A stretch of DNA of 64,000 bases from Bombyx mori (GCF_030269925.1 NC_085117.1:1922001-1986000), one strand, 5' to 3'. Counted from the first letter of the stretch, positions 21,520-34,469 are shown. Notes: a model not told the origin generated them from the sequence alone. Numbers and translations are program-made.

Positions 21520-24500
21520 TTATGAGCTATGTCCCGCCGAGTTTCCCCTCTGCCTCTCGTAAATAAACTTCAACACGGTGTCAATGTCATCAGATTTTGA
21601 CATTCGTCCTTTAGGCCTCATGACGTCTTCGGACAAATATGGCGCCGACATCATGCACGGTTCGCGACTGGCTAACTGTATATCTGAAATTCAAATATCT
21701 ATCTAACACAATTGTCTAATCGTGACTGTCTCAAACTGTATTTCCTAGGCGACGGGGCAACGCCGGGCTGCCATCGCCCTAAGCACGTCCTATCGGATCC
21801 TCTCGATCTATTATCAGTGCTTATGGCACTCCAAGCACCGGTCACCGTCCTCGTCGAAAACTGCGAGTATTTCATAACGCAACAAAAGTTATCAACATCA
21901 TTCGATTCACCATCAAGTATCACAGCTGACAGAACTTCTGCGTATCAAACTGTTTGACAAACTATAATAATTATTTTTTGGGTAAATTTTCAACATGGAG
22001 GGTAGAAGTAAGGGGCGCCATTTTGTATAGCGGAAAAGTATCCACCTGTAAACAGCAAGTTAATGTTGGAAGGCTCACCGAAATAGTGCTAGTGTAGGAA
22101 GTGGAAATGATATGAATATAGCAGTTATAAACAGAGTAAAGTGTGTTGGATTAAAGTGTAGTTTGTATAAAATCTTTCCACTTGCTACTGTGGCGCCACC
22201 TTAATTGGCTCCCTTTCAGCGGACACTTTAATACACTGAGATGATGTCATTACTTCTACCCTCCATAGTTTTTATGCATTATGGAAGCTAGTATGCGATT
22301 ATATTGATGTTACATAGTGAAAACGTACGTGTATACCCAATTATAATTCAAGAGATATTTAATCTGTCGCAAGTTAAATTTTACTCTAAAATAAGTTTCA
22401 ATTGTGTATCATCTAAATTTGACTTTTGGGTGACAAGATTGGCGACCACTGGCTTATAGTGTGGATCGACTCGTTTCAGTTTGAGAAGCTGGGGCTTAAG
22501 CACTGCTTCACCGCAGTATTAGTGGTAGTAGCTTCTCGTGGGGGCTTACAAGACGCTCCGTCAACAGTAAATTAGGCGCAACTCTGACTCACTCTCCTCG
22601 TGATGTCTGCATCGGAACATCCTCATATGACATACGGATAGAAATGTCCTGTATATCCCATGTCCGCATTCAGCACACACCATCACGTTCAGAGCGGGAC
22701 AAGACGAGGGGCACAATGCGTCGTATTCCTTGTAATCGACTGTAAATAAAATATAAAATCGAGGGGTGAAACACGATATTTGGTTTAAATGACATTTCGC
22801 TTAACACGCGACATTTATTTTTGTAATTAACAGTGCTATTTATTTGGTATCAGCATCAACAGTTCGATGTTTTTAATTTTGAATTTCTATTAAGTATACT
22901 CCATTCAAATAACTCAGAACTGCTGTAAAGTTGCAAAAATGTCGCATAAGCCAAACAGCCTTTCACTTCTCGATATCAATCTTTCAAAGAATATCAAAGT
23001 TTTTCAGTTTTTCAGTCAACGCACCACCCATCGCATCCCACGCTATCTTTATGGGTATCTAATTGAGTATTGCAGGCGTTCTGCGCCAATGTCGTTGAAT
23101 TTTTAATATGACACTTTACATCCTCTGATGGAGAGTAAAGTTAAGGATTACTATCATAAATGGGGGACGAGTTGAAAGAAAGCTTTCTATAGCTATAATC
23201 AGAAAATCACAACTTAAAATACCACTAAAGAGTGCAAGTTTACTGGTGGTAGGACCTGTTGTGAGTCCGCGCGGGTAGGTACCACCGTCCTGCCTATTTC
23301 TGCCGTGAAGCAGTAATGCGTTTCGGTTTGAAGGGTGGGACAGCCGTTGTAACTATACTGAGACCTTACAACTTATATCTCAAGGTGGGTGGCGCATTTA
23401 CGTTGTAGATGTCTATGGACTCCAGTAACCACTTAACACCAGGTGGGCTGTGAGCTCGTCCACACATCTAAGCAATTGTTTGACGTAAATGTAACCGAAT
23501 CGGATATTTTAATGTAATAGCTGCTTTAGGCGCCATTTTTGTCATCAAAGGAGACTAGTTGAACACCCGCATGCAAACCAAGCGCCCTCTAGTAAAAGCG
23601 CGGTCAAAATGGAATAGGTACAAATATAAAGCACTAATTTCATCATTGTTTCGTTTTCGAAATTAAGTTTTGCTGTGCGTCTATTAAAATGAAGTTAATT
23701 TTAAATGTAGCATATTTACCGTCAGCTACTTCAGCTTCTTCACCGTCAGCTTCGTCAGCTTCTTCTTCGTCAGCTCCTTCTTTGTCTCTTCTCCTATTTT
23801 TTGTATCTGAAAACAACAAAGGAAGGATAAGTCCGCTCTAGCTTATTAGTAAGTTAGTACCGGCCGCTATAGACATCAAGATCCATCAGTACCACCATCT
23901 ATCATGAGAAACAAAGTCGAAGTCTATTAAAACGTCTGTCCCCTTAAGCTGAACTGCGTGCCTGCTTCATGGTAGAATCACCCAGGACTGCGGGGTAATC
24001 GTGAGGGCTTAATAATAGACTTCAGCCGGACTTCAGCAATGGCAGGCGCAGAGCCAAGAGGCTGCCTACCGTTAAGTACTCCACAAGCCTCGTTTGAAGA
24101 AGGACATGTCATAGGGCTCGGGAAGCACCGTGGAGGGGAGTTCATTCCAAAATCGGATGGTACTTAGCAAAAAAGATGTCTGGAAACGCACTGTGGATGA
24201 ACGCAGTGGCTCTAGGTAGTAAGGGTGAACTCTACTCCGGTCCGATCTACTACACCACAAATAGTGCTGCTGCCTATTTTCCACTGAATATCTTAGTCGT
24301 TTTTTACGGTACGAGAAGAGAAGGGCTGGTGTCGTTCCAGGGCACAACAACACAGCCAAGACTGTTTCGGGACTCGACGATCATCTACTCATGCGTGCTT
24401 ACAATGATGTTGCCGTCAATAGTTTACCACCACACTGTTGTCAGAAGCAGCCTAAGCTTGAACCGCTGTGCTCATCAACTGTGTAGGTATTTCCAGAGAT

Positions 24501-25369
24501 TATTATAGCTACGCGCTGTCAGGAGCTATACAAGTTTTTTGTTAAATTGAAACCATCTAACCTTTGTTGGAGTGTCGAATGAAACTACCCACTTTCTGAA
24601 GTTCTTGGTGATTACAGTTCGACATTGGTACAATAGACGCTTTTATGCCTGGAATGCAATCGAATGTTTGGGATTAAAATACCTCGTTTAAATACGCACT
24701 CTTTAACGCAGCGGTCGGGGAATTTTTTTAATTATTACCCCAAAATATTTTTGTGTAAGTTGATATTATCCCAAGGCGAAGAACAGAAAAAAACGAAATC
24801 GCTTCCTTTTAGTATCTTTCTTAATATAGCCCCCATGATAATTTTGAAAAGAAAACAATAACCAAAATTAACGATTCTAAAGAAGTTTAACTTATATATA
24901 TTTTTTTCACACATAAAATTTTCATTTTTAGCCTCCAAAATTTCATTTTACCCCATTTGGGGTAATTTACCCCAGTTCCCCGACCGCTGCTTTAACGTAT
25001 ATTGTAGTATTATTGCCTCTTCTTATCTCGATTTAGGAAACAATGGTTTCATGATATGGGCTGTGCTATCATCAAATAATTACCAGGTATTAATTTTTTT
25101 TTTAGCCAAACGAATAATCGTGTACCTTGATGACATCTCATATATTTCATTTCACATTCATTCACCATGACTATGAAGATTTCTTTCTTGTTTCGCTGAG
25201 TGACTTTAGCGCATACAGGCTCGTCGCTTGGAGGACATTTTATTATTTCGCAATTTTTCACATTGGCATCGTTCCGTTTCGTGTGCCTTTTCGAAGTCAA
25301 CCCTTGGGAAACTATAACAGTAAGCGATAGCTGTATCAGATTGTGACTAAACGAATTGATCCAATTCAT
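21520..25369 (-). CDS. Secreted protein with two Kazal-like modules
   Basis: Four exons (25369-25126, 23806-23720, 22739-22593, 21683-21520) join in phase 1 at every junction to give 213 codons ending in TAA. The start ATG has an AAA context and opens a short hydrophobic leader (NLIQLSLTVIVSQG) that fits a signal peptide. Residues ~37-80 hold a cysteine module (CEIIKCPPSDEPVC, then VNECEMKYMRC). Exon 2 is an acidic linker built from A-D-E repeats after a basic RRRDK patch. Exon 3 is a second module (LCPSSCPALNVMVC, then CHMRMFRC). The spacing resembles atypical Kazal domains, which in general inhibit serine proteases or act as extracellular binding modules. The last exon is a 55-residue tail with one more cysteine. 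No specific orthologue was recognised; the function is inferred from the cysteine pattern only. Confidence 0.72.
21990..22270. mobile_element. MITE family E, TATGGAGGGTAGAAGTA ends
   Basis: Inverted ends ATGGAGGGTAGAAGTAA and TTACTTCTACCCTCCAT. Internal blocks GGTGGCGCCAC and TGCTACTGTGGCGCC recur at 34470-34580, 35343-35523, 37137-37368 and 42205-42315. It lies in an intron of the Kazal gene. Confidence 0.65.
23241..23476 (+). repeat. Bm1-type SINE, 5'-truncated
   Basis: Complete body in the Kazal gene intron, antisense to the gene. Confidence 0.88.
24040..24300 (-). repeat. CR1/jockey-like LINE C-terminal ORF and tail
   Basis: On the - strand: VHPYYLEPLRSSTVRFQ, then a frame-shifted FWNELPST region and the start of the 3' tail. 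Confidence 0.75.
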
Positions 25370-25433
25370 TTTAAATAGAAGCAGCTGTGGCTTAAAAGTT
25401 AATTTTAAGGTTGAAGCGACGGGGCTAATTACA

Positions 25434-25598
25434 TAGTGCGAGTTTTTTAACGTTCTCGATAGCGTAAAAGTGAACTCAAATACGTATGGAGTTGCAATGT
25501 TAGCTACGTTTGCCGCTAGGGGCGCTGTTCCAACGGCATACAAATTCGAGTTAACTTTTACGCTATCGAAAACTTTAAATAATTCGCACTAAGAACAC
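25434..25598. mobile_element. Palindromic MITE P1, copy a
   Basis: Near-perfect foldback: AACGTTCTCGATAGCGTAAA on the left and its complement on the right, around a GCCGCTAGGGGCGCTGTT core. Outer ends are TAGTGCGAG and CTCGCACTA-like. Confidence 0.8.
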
Positions 25599-25734
25599 AG
25601 ATTCCCTGGATCCAGTGTCGGTGCTTTTCGGCTCTTCAAGCCCGGTTACCGTAATGGATGAGCGAAGTAACCACATGTAAGTAAAGAAGTAAGTACATGC
25701 AAATACTGTAGACACTGAGTTTACGATCCGATTC

Positions 25735-25835
25735 GATCCGAGTATTTGATCCGGTGGTAGATTCAGCGAAGCCCTGCTTTTGCTGGTGCTAGTGTTAGGA
25801 ATCCTCCCAGGCTGAGCCGGTGAGCCCATCGCGTA
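25735..25835 (-). repeat. Repeat family B fragment
   Basis: GATCCGGTGGTAGATTCAGC through the GTGTTAGGAATC end; diverged. Confidence 0.6.
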
Positions 25836-25899
25836 GGGAAAAAAATGTGCTTTAGTTAGTTTAAAGTACTTAACAGTTAAGTTTGAAGGAATCATAGTT

Positions 25900-26985
25900 A
25901 GTTGCTGGAACTAATTAAAAACCGATTAGAAATGTTGTTTTGTTCAAAGCAATGCTTACTTCTGTGATAAAATTACATCCTTTTTTATAATATTCAATAT
26001 GATATATTACATGAGAAAATAAGATGCTTCACATTTATCAACAGACAGATCATAAGAAAATACGATATTAACTTAAATAATTTTGTATAAACAAACAACC
26101 TAATAAATGAATAAAAATAATAATTATTTAGGTAAAGCTACTTATAAATAGAAAATCTGCGTTAGCTCACCGCCGGTTGGCAAAGTTCCTAGAAGGCTGG
26201 CAGCATTTCCACGCTGGATAGCAATGCTAATTCTTTGTGCAAAATACGTACCGGCCTTCTGGTCTCCCGAGGCCTCAAAAAGTTTTTTTTTAAGGTCCTT
26301 ATAATCCGCACCATCACAAATTAGTGGCGCTAATGTCCCAGTGTGAAATCACTTGGACTTTCAATCCAACGATTTTAGTGTACCTACATATTATACCTAC
26401 AGCTGTATCGATAGCCATATATTGGCAGCCCTTTAATATTGTAGAAAATAAATATATTACATTAATTCAAATAAAATCGTAGGCTTGATGATGAAGTAGG
26501 TAGTCCGAAATGGGCCAAATTGTTATATTTTTTTTTAAAACACCACTCTTACCGAAAACCAATAAAATAATCGTGCATGTCTTCATCTTGCGTCTCAATA
26601 CGTCTTAATGTATCGTTTTCGTAACATTAATTACACGGATGATCAGGATTAATTAAGATTTCACTCAGCTAATTAATAATCATAATGAACGCGCACTTTC
26701 TTTATAATTTAATTTGTAGTTTTTGTTATATCGGTACGAGAAACGCCATCTGTCGTCAAAATGCAAAAACAGATTTCGAAAAAAAAATGCGGAACATTTC
26801 TTACATTTTAAGGAACATTTCTTTAGTGTTGCAGTGACGTCTAGTGTTATAATGATAATGGTGTTGTCGGAATAGGCAAAGCGAAACTAGTACATTTATT
26901 GCATGTTCTAGTTCAGTGATGGCCAATCGGTTGATCGCGGCTTTAATCCAGTCGAACGTGGAACAATATAAATACATAGAACAGT
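25900..26985. other. Intergenic, mostly featureless
   Basis: Between the Kazal gene and PRUNE. AT-rich; no exon-like ORF and no repeat shared with the rest of the window was recognised. A GC-richer patch at 26160-26350 may be old LINE sequence but could not be placed. Confidence 0.5.
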
Positions 26986-26990
26986 GTCCT

Positions 26991-27152
26991 TAGTGCTAGT
27001 ATAACGTTCTCGATAGCGTAAAAGTTAACTCAAATTTGTATGAAGTTGGAACGTTTGCCTACGTTTGCCGCTAGGGGCGCTGTTACAACGGCGTATAAAT
27101 TGAGTTAACTTTTACGCTATCGAGAACGTTAAAAAACTTGTACTAAGCACAC
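26991..27152. mobile_element. Palindromic MITE P1, copy b
   Basis: Arms AACGTTCTCGATAGCGTAAA and complement, core GCCGCTAGGGGCGCTGTT. Confidence 0.8.
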
Positions 27153-28045
27153 GGATTGCGTAACATAGACACCAACTACTGCACGCATCATCTTCACTTT
27201 GTATCATTTGTTAAACGCATTCCGTCACATCACTTAACCTCTCTTTTAGTGTACGCAACAGTTCTCTTTTAGTTTACCAACCTGATTTTGAAAACCTAGG
27301 GGAAGATGCTCAGACGCAAAACTCGCACTAAAAAGTAGTTACTAAGATTAAATTTCAGTTCTATTTTAATCTTTTTAATGAAACAAATATACTATGTTTG
27401 TATACTGCACTTGTTGCAATAAATTTCAAGAAGTGTCATTGGTAGATCGCGGAGGATTTCGTCAGTATGCAGTAAATATTGTTGCTACTCAAGTTGGCCA
27501 CCCCTGCTCTGGTTCTATCAGGAATGCTCTAGAACATTAAAGACAAAGTGGAAGTATACTGTAAAGTCTGTAACTTTAGGAGTTTTCATTCGTAGCGATA
27601 CGACGCACGCATCCCTATAGACCGTTAAATGATATTCTACACAGATATAATCGTATATTTTTAAATGCAAAACTGTAACGAATACCACGAGTAAGAAATG
27701 ACCAATAATATTGTAACTTTGACGAGAATGCTTGTATGAAACTTAAATTGTAGTTTGGAACGTTCTTGTAAATGATTATTGGTCCGCTACAATTCCTTGA
27801 ACACCTCAATTTTTTACTAACGCTACCTCATTTCGTGTCATTACATTATTTATTTTATTTCATTTTTCTCCATTTCACTTTTATACAGCACATTATTACG
27901 ACTTTTTAAGATAGTTCATAGTATGTACTATGTTTCCTTTGCCGGTCCAACGAAATTTACTACAATTGACAGCAGTAGTCATAAATTTTCAAATTTCATT
28001 TATTTGAAGAAAAATACAAAAGCGTTTTAAAGGAAAATACAAACT

Positions 28046-31000
28046 ATGAAAGAATTTTTAAACAACATTGTAAATAAGTTGGTAAAAATATCTTTATTAA
28101 CACTATAAATAGTTTCGTCCGATACTTAAAAAAATCATATTTATATGTCTCTACCCAATATGTTACCTACACACTGTACACACACAAAGTCTGGTTTAAC
28201 ACATACAAAACAAATCACATGTGAAGAATGAAGTTCTCTAACTTCTGGACACTGCGACTGTGACTTGTGGCGGCATTTATGTTTATGATGTCTATAAGCT
28301 CCAGGGGCCACTTATTACCAGGTGCACCGTGCGCTCGTCCACCGATCTTAGAAGGAACCTGATGTTTATCCTGGATGTGTACACTCATAGTTAACATTCA
28401 GTACGGTTTTGAATTAAGGATTATGTTTTGAGGGTACAGTTTGGATTTCAGTTCTACACATAATAAATATTTCAGTAGAGGAGATAGTAATTGGCATGGT
28501 ATAAACAAAAATATTTTTATCTGTTTTTCCAGAAATCCAATGATTATGACAACATTAATATCGTTATTGGCAACGAAAGCTGCGATCTAGATTCAGCGGT
28601 TTGCTCCATTGTCTACGCTCTATATTTAAATTGGCAACACAATCAGATAAAATGCAAGGTACTTCTTTTGTTTTTGAACAATCTTAATGTTCTTCTGTTT
28701 TTGGGCTGACGAAATCATGCATTCTGGTTTTGTGGGTAAATTATGATTCAATGCAATATGAGATTGCAAACTTATGACATTCATTTTATGATGTCTATTG
28801 ATTCTAGTATACAATAAATTGAAACCTTTTTAAACTCAGGACAAAAAATTGTGACCTAAAATGAGCTCTCCCCTGGAAATTGGTAAAATGTAAAAATGCA
28901 GCCAACACTCTTTATTTGCTTAACTATATCTGAATATTATCTAAGGTATGCACGAAAGACAAACGTGGTGCTTCATCCAAAGACGATATATTCATCCCGA
29001 TATTAAACATGGTCAGACAGGATTTTGCTCTCAAAACAGAGGTCATGTATCTTTTCAATAAACTGGGAATCACAGAAGGTGATTTAATTTTTAGGTAAGT
29101 TTTTTAATTTTGATTAGCCAAGGAATATATTGTAACAAGGACATAACTTGGCTTGAATGTGACTAGGCTCCTATGTAATGAAACTTTTAATACCAAATTT
29201 TTATTTAATAAGTTGTTAATGTCACTTTCGAGATAAGTTTGCATAATTAAATGTACAAAATGTCAAAACATAAATGAGCAATCTCAACCTCTCACTTTGT
29301 CTTTAGGTGAAAATCCTTCCCTTTGTGCTTACCCTCAAAAGTAAACTACTTTTACGATTTGATCTTGTTTTTTTTTTTATGTATCAAACACCTAGTTTTT
29401 GTAAAAATAATTAAACCATTTAAAAGTTTTAAATGTAGTATGTTTTAAAGAATATGTGCTTATTGAAGTAAATTTCACCCACATGGCGCTGTTGCTTTTA
29501 AGCAAACCGAGTGTTGGAAGGATGGGGAAGATCAAACTCTTGATCGAGGCTACATCATTCTGCTTTCCATTGCAGAAACGATTATGATTTGTGCAGTTTG
29601 CTACGAGATTCTAAGTGCAACGTGGTTTTGGTAGATCATCATGTACTGGCTGCTAATGACGTTTTTCTGTCAGCCTTTGTCACCGAGATCATTGATCACA
29701 GACCACTAGGTAAGCTCATTCCGTATTGTCAGTAGATTTTTAATTTTTTTTGTTGCTTAGATGGGTGGACGAGCTCACAGCCCACCTGGTGTTAAGTGGG
29801 TTCTGGAGCCTATAGACATCTACAACGTAAACGCGTCACCCACCTTGAGATATAAGTTCTAAAGTCTCAAGTATAGTTACAACGGCTGCCCCACCCTTCA
29901 AACCGAAACGCATTACTGCTTCATGGCAGAAATAGGCAGGGTGGCGGTACCCACCCGCGCGGACTCACAAGAGGTCCTACCACCAGTAACAAATTATTAA
30001 GAAATTTAGTTAATTATTTATCATACAGAGCTGAAGCCTGTTGGTAACATCATATTTCAGCTGATGGGCAGTCACAGGGTAACATAGAGTGTGAAATCTC
30101 ACGGATATCTTTACTGTGATGATCAAAGCTTATAATTCTTTCAGATAAATCAAGGTGGACCTACAAAGGCGATACAAGATTAATCATTGAGATAGTCGGT
30201 TCATGCGCTACCCTTGTAACACGTCGAATCAAAGAGATGTGCTTACTATTAGGAAAGGAATTCCAGTTCTTCAAAGACCACATGCCCTGTAGTCAAATGC
30301 TGTATTGTGAGTATATATGACTGATTCTCATTACGGGTCCTGATCCATTAAAGGTGCTTTTAGGTACGACAAGCACCGGTCATCATCCTTGTCAAACCCG
30401 TCGATTTCGACGAAGAGCTCGACGACCGAATTAATCTATAGACACAGCCCACTGAGTTTCTCGCCGGATCTTCTCAGTGAGTCGCGTTTCCCATCCGGTA
30501 GTAGATTCTGCAAAGCACTGTTCTTGCTAGGGCCAGTGTTAGCAACACTCCGGCTTGAGCCTCGTGAGCTCACCTACACGTCAAGGAGAAGCTGAAATAA
30601 CCTCTTGAAGCTACCAGAATAGGTGGCCAAAACGAAAACTTTGGCTCACTCTCTGAGAATACACAAAGCGGCTCTGTGTGCTTAGTGCGAGTTTTTTAAC
30701 GTTCTCGATAGAGTAAAAGTTAGCTCATATTTGTATGGAATGGGATCGTTTGCCTACGTTTGCCGCTAGGGGCGCTGTTCCAACTGCACACAAAATTGGG
30801 CTAACTTTCACGCTATCGAGAACGTTAGAAAACTTGCACTAAGCACACTGACCTCCTTACGGAATTGCTGATACACTTTCCTCTTATATAATTGAACACA
30901 TGAGTGGACGAAGGGGACATGACACAATTTTTTAATTTTGAGAAAACGGACAATTTCTTGGTACAAAACTCCTTCGTCACATGCAATTTCCAAAAATTGC

Positions 31001-32994
31001 CTTTAAACCCGGAGTTTTAAGGTCTAATATGGTTTATAGGCATATAACACCTTCATTTAATGTAAGAAATCATAATAAATCATAAAAATGGTACTTAATC
31101 CCTTCATCCACTCATGTCTTCAATTATGAAAAATAAGAAATATTTTTTTATTTCTCCATCAGCAACAATCATCCTAGACACGGTGAATTTCTCGAAAGAA
31201 TTCAATAAGGGAACACCAGAGGACGAGGAAATGATTGACTTGCTGGAGCGAGTTTTGATGATTGAAAATCCCATTGACGAAAGGTTAATAAAAAAAAAAA
31301 ACTTTGACATTGACGTTACTGTTGCTTTATCTGTGTCAAAAGGTTTAGGTTTTTATTTATTTATTTTAAGGCAACGGGTATTGGATGAGCTGACAAAGGC
31401 CAAAAGTGACGTATCGAAATTAACGGCGTCACAATTGCTCAGGAAAGACGTGAAAATCGTCGAAGACGTATTAATACCCAGCTTCCCGATGTTAGTGGAG
31501 GTGAGTGCTGGAATTCAGATAAGTGGACGCGCTCACGGCTCCTCATGTATTAAGCGGACCGTCTCACGTCCATAATGATGAAGGGGGGGCACGGTTGAAC
31601 TGCAGAAGACTGCACGTTTCCAGGAGTTCCTACGGCTGGATGATGCTGTTGACGCTGTAAAGGAAGTCTTGAGCCAGCGCGAGTGTTTAGTAGCTTTGCT
31701 GCTAGGAATGGATCTGACAAGTGGAATGAAGAGAGACATGGCGGTGATGTCCCCGAACAATGAGAATCTGGCCGAAAAGGTAATATAATTAAACTAATAA
31801 CTCTTCCACTTTCGATAGTTTTGTGGTCATGGAGGACAGTGAGGTTTTATACAGGGTGTCCCAGAACTCAACGTCAAGTCGAAACGGGGTGACAGGATTG
31901 ATTGTAACCATCATGAGAAAAAGCGGAAAAATGGTACGATACTTGTTAGTTTCATATTAAAAAAAACTAGCAAAAAAAATAAAAACCTCGAGAACCAAGT
32001 ATTTTTGCTAATCCATTTTACTCAGTTCAAATGTTTTTTACTCACACAAGCCACCATTTTAGAATCCTGATTAAATGCGCGAACTTTTAATGGCGCTTGC
32101 CAAGGCACTTTGGTACATTTTTTTTAAAGGAGGGCCTATCAAAGTCGGCAAATTTTGAAAATTTTAGATTCATAGCTTAACAAATAGTCTTAATTCTAGA
32201 TAGAAAACTTGGGGCAGTTGTGTCATTTATTTTTGACTGTCAGTATGACAGAATGACTGTCAACTGACAGAATCTAGCACCGGATCGGAAACGCGACCCG
32301 CTGAGAAGATCCGGCCTCACGTTATTAATGAACGCCCCCTTACCAAAAAATAAGAATTTTTGATTAAGCCACTTCAATTCTAAAGTTGCGGTACGTGAAA
32401 TATCTCGGGTTCTGTTTTAGCCGATTGTTGTAAATTTCGATTTTATAACAAAAAAAAGGGGTGCGTGTACTTATGTACGCGCGTAAGAAGTTATACTTTA
32501 TTTTTATTAAATTTGTCTTTTTTTTTTATTTGAATTTTATTAATTTGAAAAAAAATCGATTAAACAACATCCTCAAACACGCATATTGGACATCCCTTTT
32601 CTTGACATCGTAAAAATTCGGTAATTCTCGGTACGGTTCAGAAAGTTCACCTGCGGCTATATTCAGACTCGCCAAGTTACGTCGGTCGTATTGTAATGAG
32701 CGATTTAGTGGGCAACTTCATTTCTGTTAATTTTGTGTCACGGTGCGCGCGCATCGTAAAATTTCACTCTCATCAATTTTTCATAACGCTCCTAAAGAAG
32801 TATGTATAACTTCAAAAATCGGAGGGTAGATTGTTGACATGGTTCAATTTCAGCTCGATTCGTTTCTCGTTGAATGGTCGTCGCCGTCGTTCGAGCTGCG
32901 CCCGCGTGACGGTGCGGTCCGTGGACAGCTGCGCTTGTCGGCGACCCGCAAACAGTACGTGCCGGTCGTGCAGGAGTTCTTTCGGTCGCTATAA
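28046..32994 (+). CDS. PRUNE: PRUNE-type exopolyphosphatase (DHH phosphoesterase)
   Basis: Nine exons (28046-28081, 28533-28658, 28946-29094, 29576-29709, 30145-30306, 31163-31283, 31371-31500, 31606-31779, 32854-32994) join in phase to 390 residues and a TAA stop. The 12-residue first exon (MKEFLNNIVNKL) resembles PRUNE N termini. DHH-family metal-binding motifs follow: GNESCDLDS in exon 2, VVLVDHHVL and IIDHRP in exon 4, and DTVN in exon 6. The C-terminal DHHA2-like part includes VEDVLIPSFPMLVE, LLGMDLTSG and a final YVPVVQEFF. Members hydrolyse short-chain polyphosphates or cyclic nucleotides with divalent metals in the cytosol; the substrate here is inferred. All expected motifs are present, so the protein should be active. 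The first exon rests on phase and similarity alone. Confidence 0.92.
29745..29993 (-). repeat. Bm1-type SINE
   Basis: Full body in PRUNE intron 4, antisense to the gene. Confidence 0.88.
30380..30590 (-). repeat. Repeat family B fragment
   Basis: CACTGAGTTTCTCGCCGGAT through the GCTCACCTACACGTCAAGG end, in PRUNE intron 5. Confidence 0.7.
30676..30849. mobile_element. Palindromic MITE P1, copy c
   Basis: Outer TGTGCTTAGTGCGAG and its complement, core GCCGCTAGGGGCGCTGTT; PRUNE intron 5. Confidence 0.82.
31780..32853. other. PRUNE intron 8
   Basis: Apart from a family B scrap at 32268-32318 and a family D scrap at 32755-32815, no feature was recognised. Confidence 0.6.
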
Positions 32995-32998
32995 TAAA
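32993..32998 (+). terminator. Polyadenylation signal overlapping the PRUNE stop codon
   Basis: AATAAA shares two bases with the TAA stop (32992-32994), implying a very short 3' untranslated region. Confidence 0.6.
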
Positions 32999-33109
32999 TG
33001 AATCCCAACTAATATAGTGGTTTTATTTCGTCCATATTACATGCTTAATTTTTCTCTTGACCCTTTTAGTTCAGAGCTTATATTCGGATATTTTGCAGAA
33101 GCTGCTTTT

Positions 33110-33495
33110 TTAAGGTATTTTATGACCTGGTAACTGAGACCATTAAGTCATGTCTTATTTTTATGAAAAATGATAATATGGAGTGAAATGAAATGTAATG
33201 AAGATGATTAGTTTAGGGCAATCAACTGGGATGAAATGAGATGATATGGGATGAAATATAATGTCAGTAAAATGGTGGTCATTTACTGAGATTTTTTCAG
33301 TGGACTTTTTGGAGGATCCCGAGAAGTTACGTCCAGCGGCTTTGTTTCATTTTAACAGATTTGTGTACTTTCACAGATATTAAACAGTTAATAAATCACC
33401 GTTATTATTACACATTTAAACCTGAAGAAACACTGAATAGACAAAATAAAACAAATCACACAACATCACTCCTCGCGTTCCCGCCAAAAAGTCCT
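33110..33495 (+). repeat. Repeat family A, near-complete copy
   Basis: Runs from TTTTATGACCTGGTAACTGA to CGCGTTCCCGCCAAAAAGTC; the longest copy in the window. Confidence 0.75.
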
Positions 33496-33540
33496 GCAGA
33501 AGCTGCTAAAAGATTTTTGAAAAGTACCTTCTATAAACTT

Positions 33541-33683
33541 ATAGGGTGGGGCAGCCGTTGTAACTGTACTGAGACCTTATATCTCAAGGTGGGTGGCGCA
33601 TTTACGTGGTAGATTTCTATGGGCTCCAGTAACCACTTAACACCAAGTGAGCCGCGAGCTCATCCACACATCTACGCAATAAA
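33541..33683 (+). repeat. Bm1-type SINE, 3' half
   Basis: GGGTGGGGCAGCCGTTGTAA to the A-rich tail. Confidence 0.85.
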
Positions 33684-33744
33684 AAGAGTCGAGTCAATCT
33701 ATCAACAGTACGCGCTCAAAGGGTTGTATTTTCTTATTTATTTT

Positions 33745-33852
33745 TATCGCAGACGAGCGTACGGCTCACCTGATGGTGAGTGGTTACCGTCGCCCATGGA
33801 CTTCAGCAATGCCAGGGCCAGAGCCAAGCCGCTGCCTACAGTTGAATACTCT
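33745..33852 (-). repeat. CR1/jockey-like LINE 3' tail
   Basis: Complement of the tail, AGACGAGCGTACGGCTCACC to GAGCCAAGCCGCTGCCTAC. Confidence 0.8.
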
Positions 33853-33859
33853 TCAAATC

Positions 33860-34110
33860 AAATCAAATAAAAAAAAATTCAAACCAATTTTTTTTTATTC
33901 AACTTAAATGAAAGTACATATTAAATTTGTTGAACGTCAAAAGAACTACCGCCAATTCACAAAAAACTAGCCTCCGTCCTGAGAAGAACTGGCAAGAAAT
34001 TCAGCGGGCATAACTTTTTTAAATATTAGATTTTTTTTAAATATTCATTTTTACGAGTATTATAACGTCACAATTATTGCAATATTGAAATGCCCGGAGC
34101 GAGCAACTCA
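33860..34110 (-). repeat. LINE 3' end with AATCAAATC microsatellite tail
   Basis: Complement of the segment at 58560-58835: GAATTGGCGGTAGTTCTTTT, ACTTTCATTTA, and a (TTTGA)n end. Probably the 3' end of an RTE- or jockey-type element. Confidence 0.65.
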
Positions 34111-34129
34111 TTCCCACTTTGTGCTTTAC

Positions 34130-34290
34130 AAGGATCGTTTGAAGAAGGACATGTCATAGCGCTCGGGAGACACCGTGGAGGGAAGCTCATTCCATAGCCG
34201 GATGGTGCGTGGCAAAAAAGATCTCTGGAAACGCACTGTGGATGAACGCAGTGGTTCCAGGTAGTATGGAAGAACTGTTCTCTGGTATTT
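34130..34290 (-). repeat. CR1/jockey-like LINE C-terminal ORF piece
   Basis: Complement encodes STVRFQRSFLPRTIRLWNEL followed by ERYDMSFF, as at 36820-36940. Confidence 0.75.
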
Positions 34291-34469
34291 TATATTGTTT
34301 GTTGTGTCAAAATTGCAAGCGGTGAGGAGTTTTTAGTAACCGCATATTGGCGATGGTCATTCTATTTGGTCGAATAAAAAAATTAAAAAAAAATTACACA
34401 TTATGTTTAATAGTTAAAAAAAAAGGATAGTTCTTCTGAAACAAACCTTGCTTTGTCAAAATGTTATAT

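Noticed and set aside
25049..25543. A 164-codon ORF starting upstream of the Kazal gene ATG
   Set aside because: The frame is open through MITE P1 and adjacent DNA by chance. The leader-encoding ATG at 25369 is the better start, and the ORF runs past a good GT donor at 25125.
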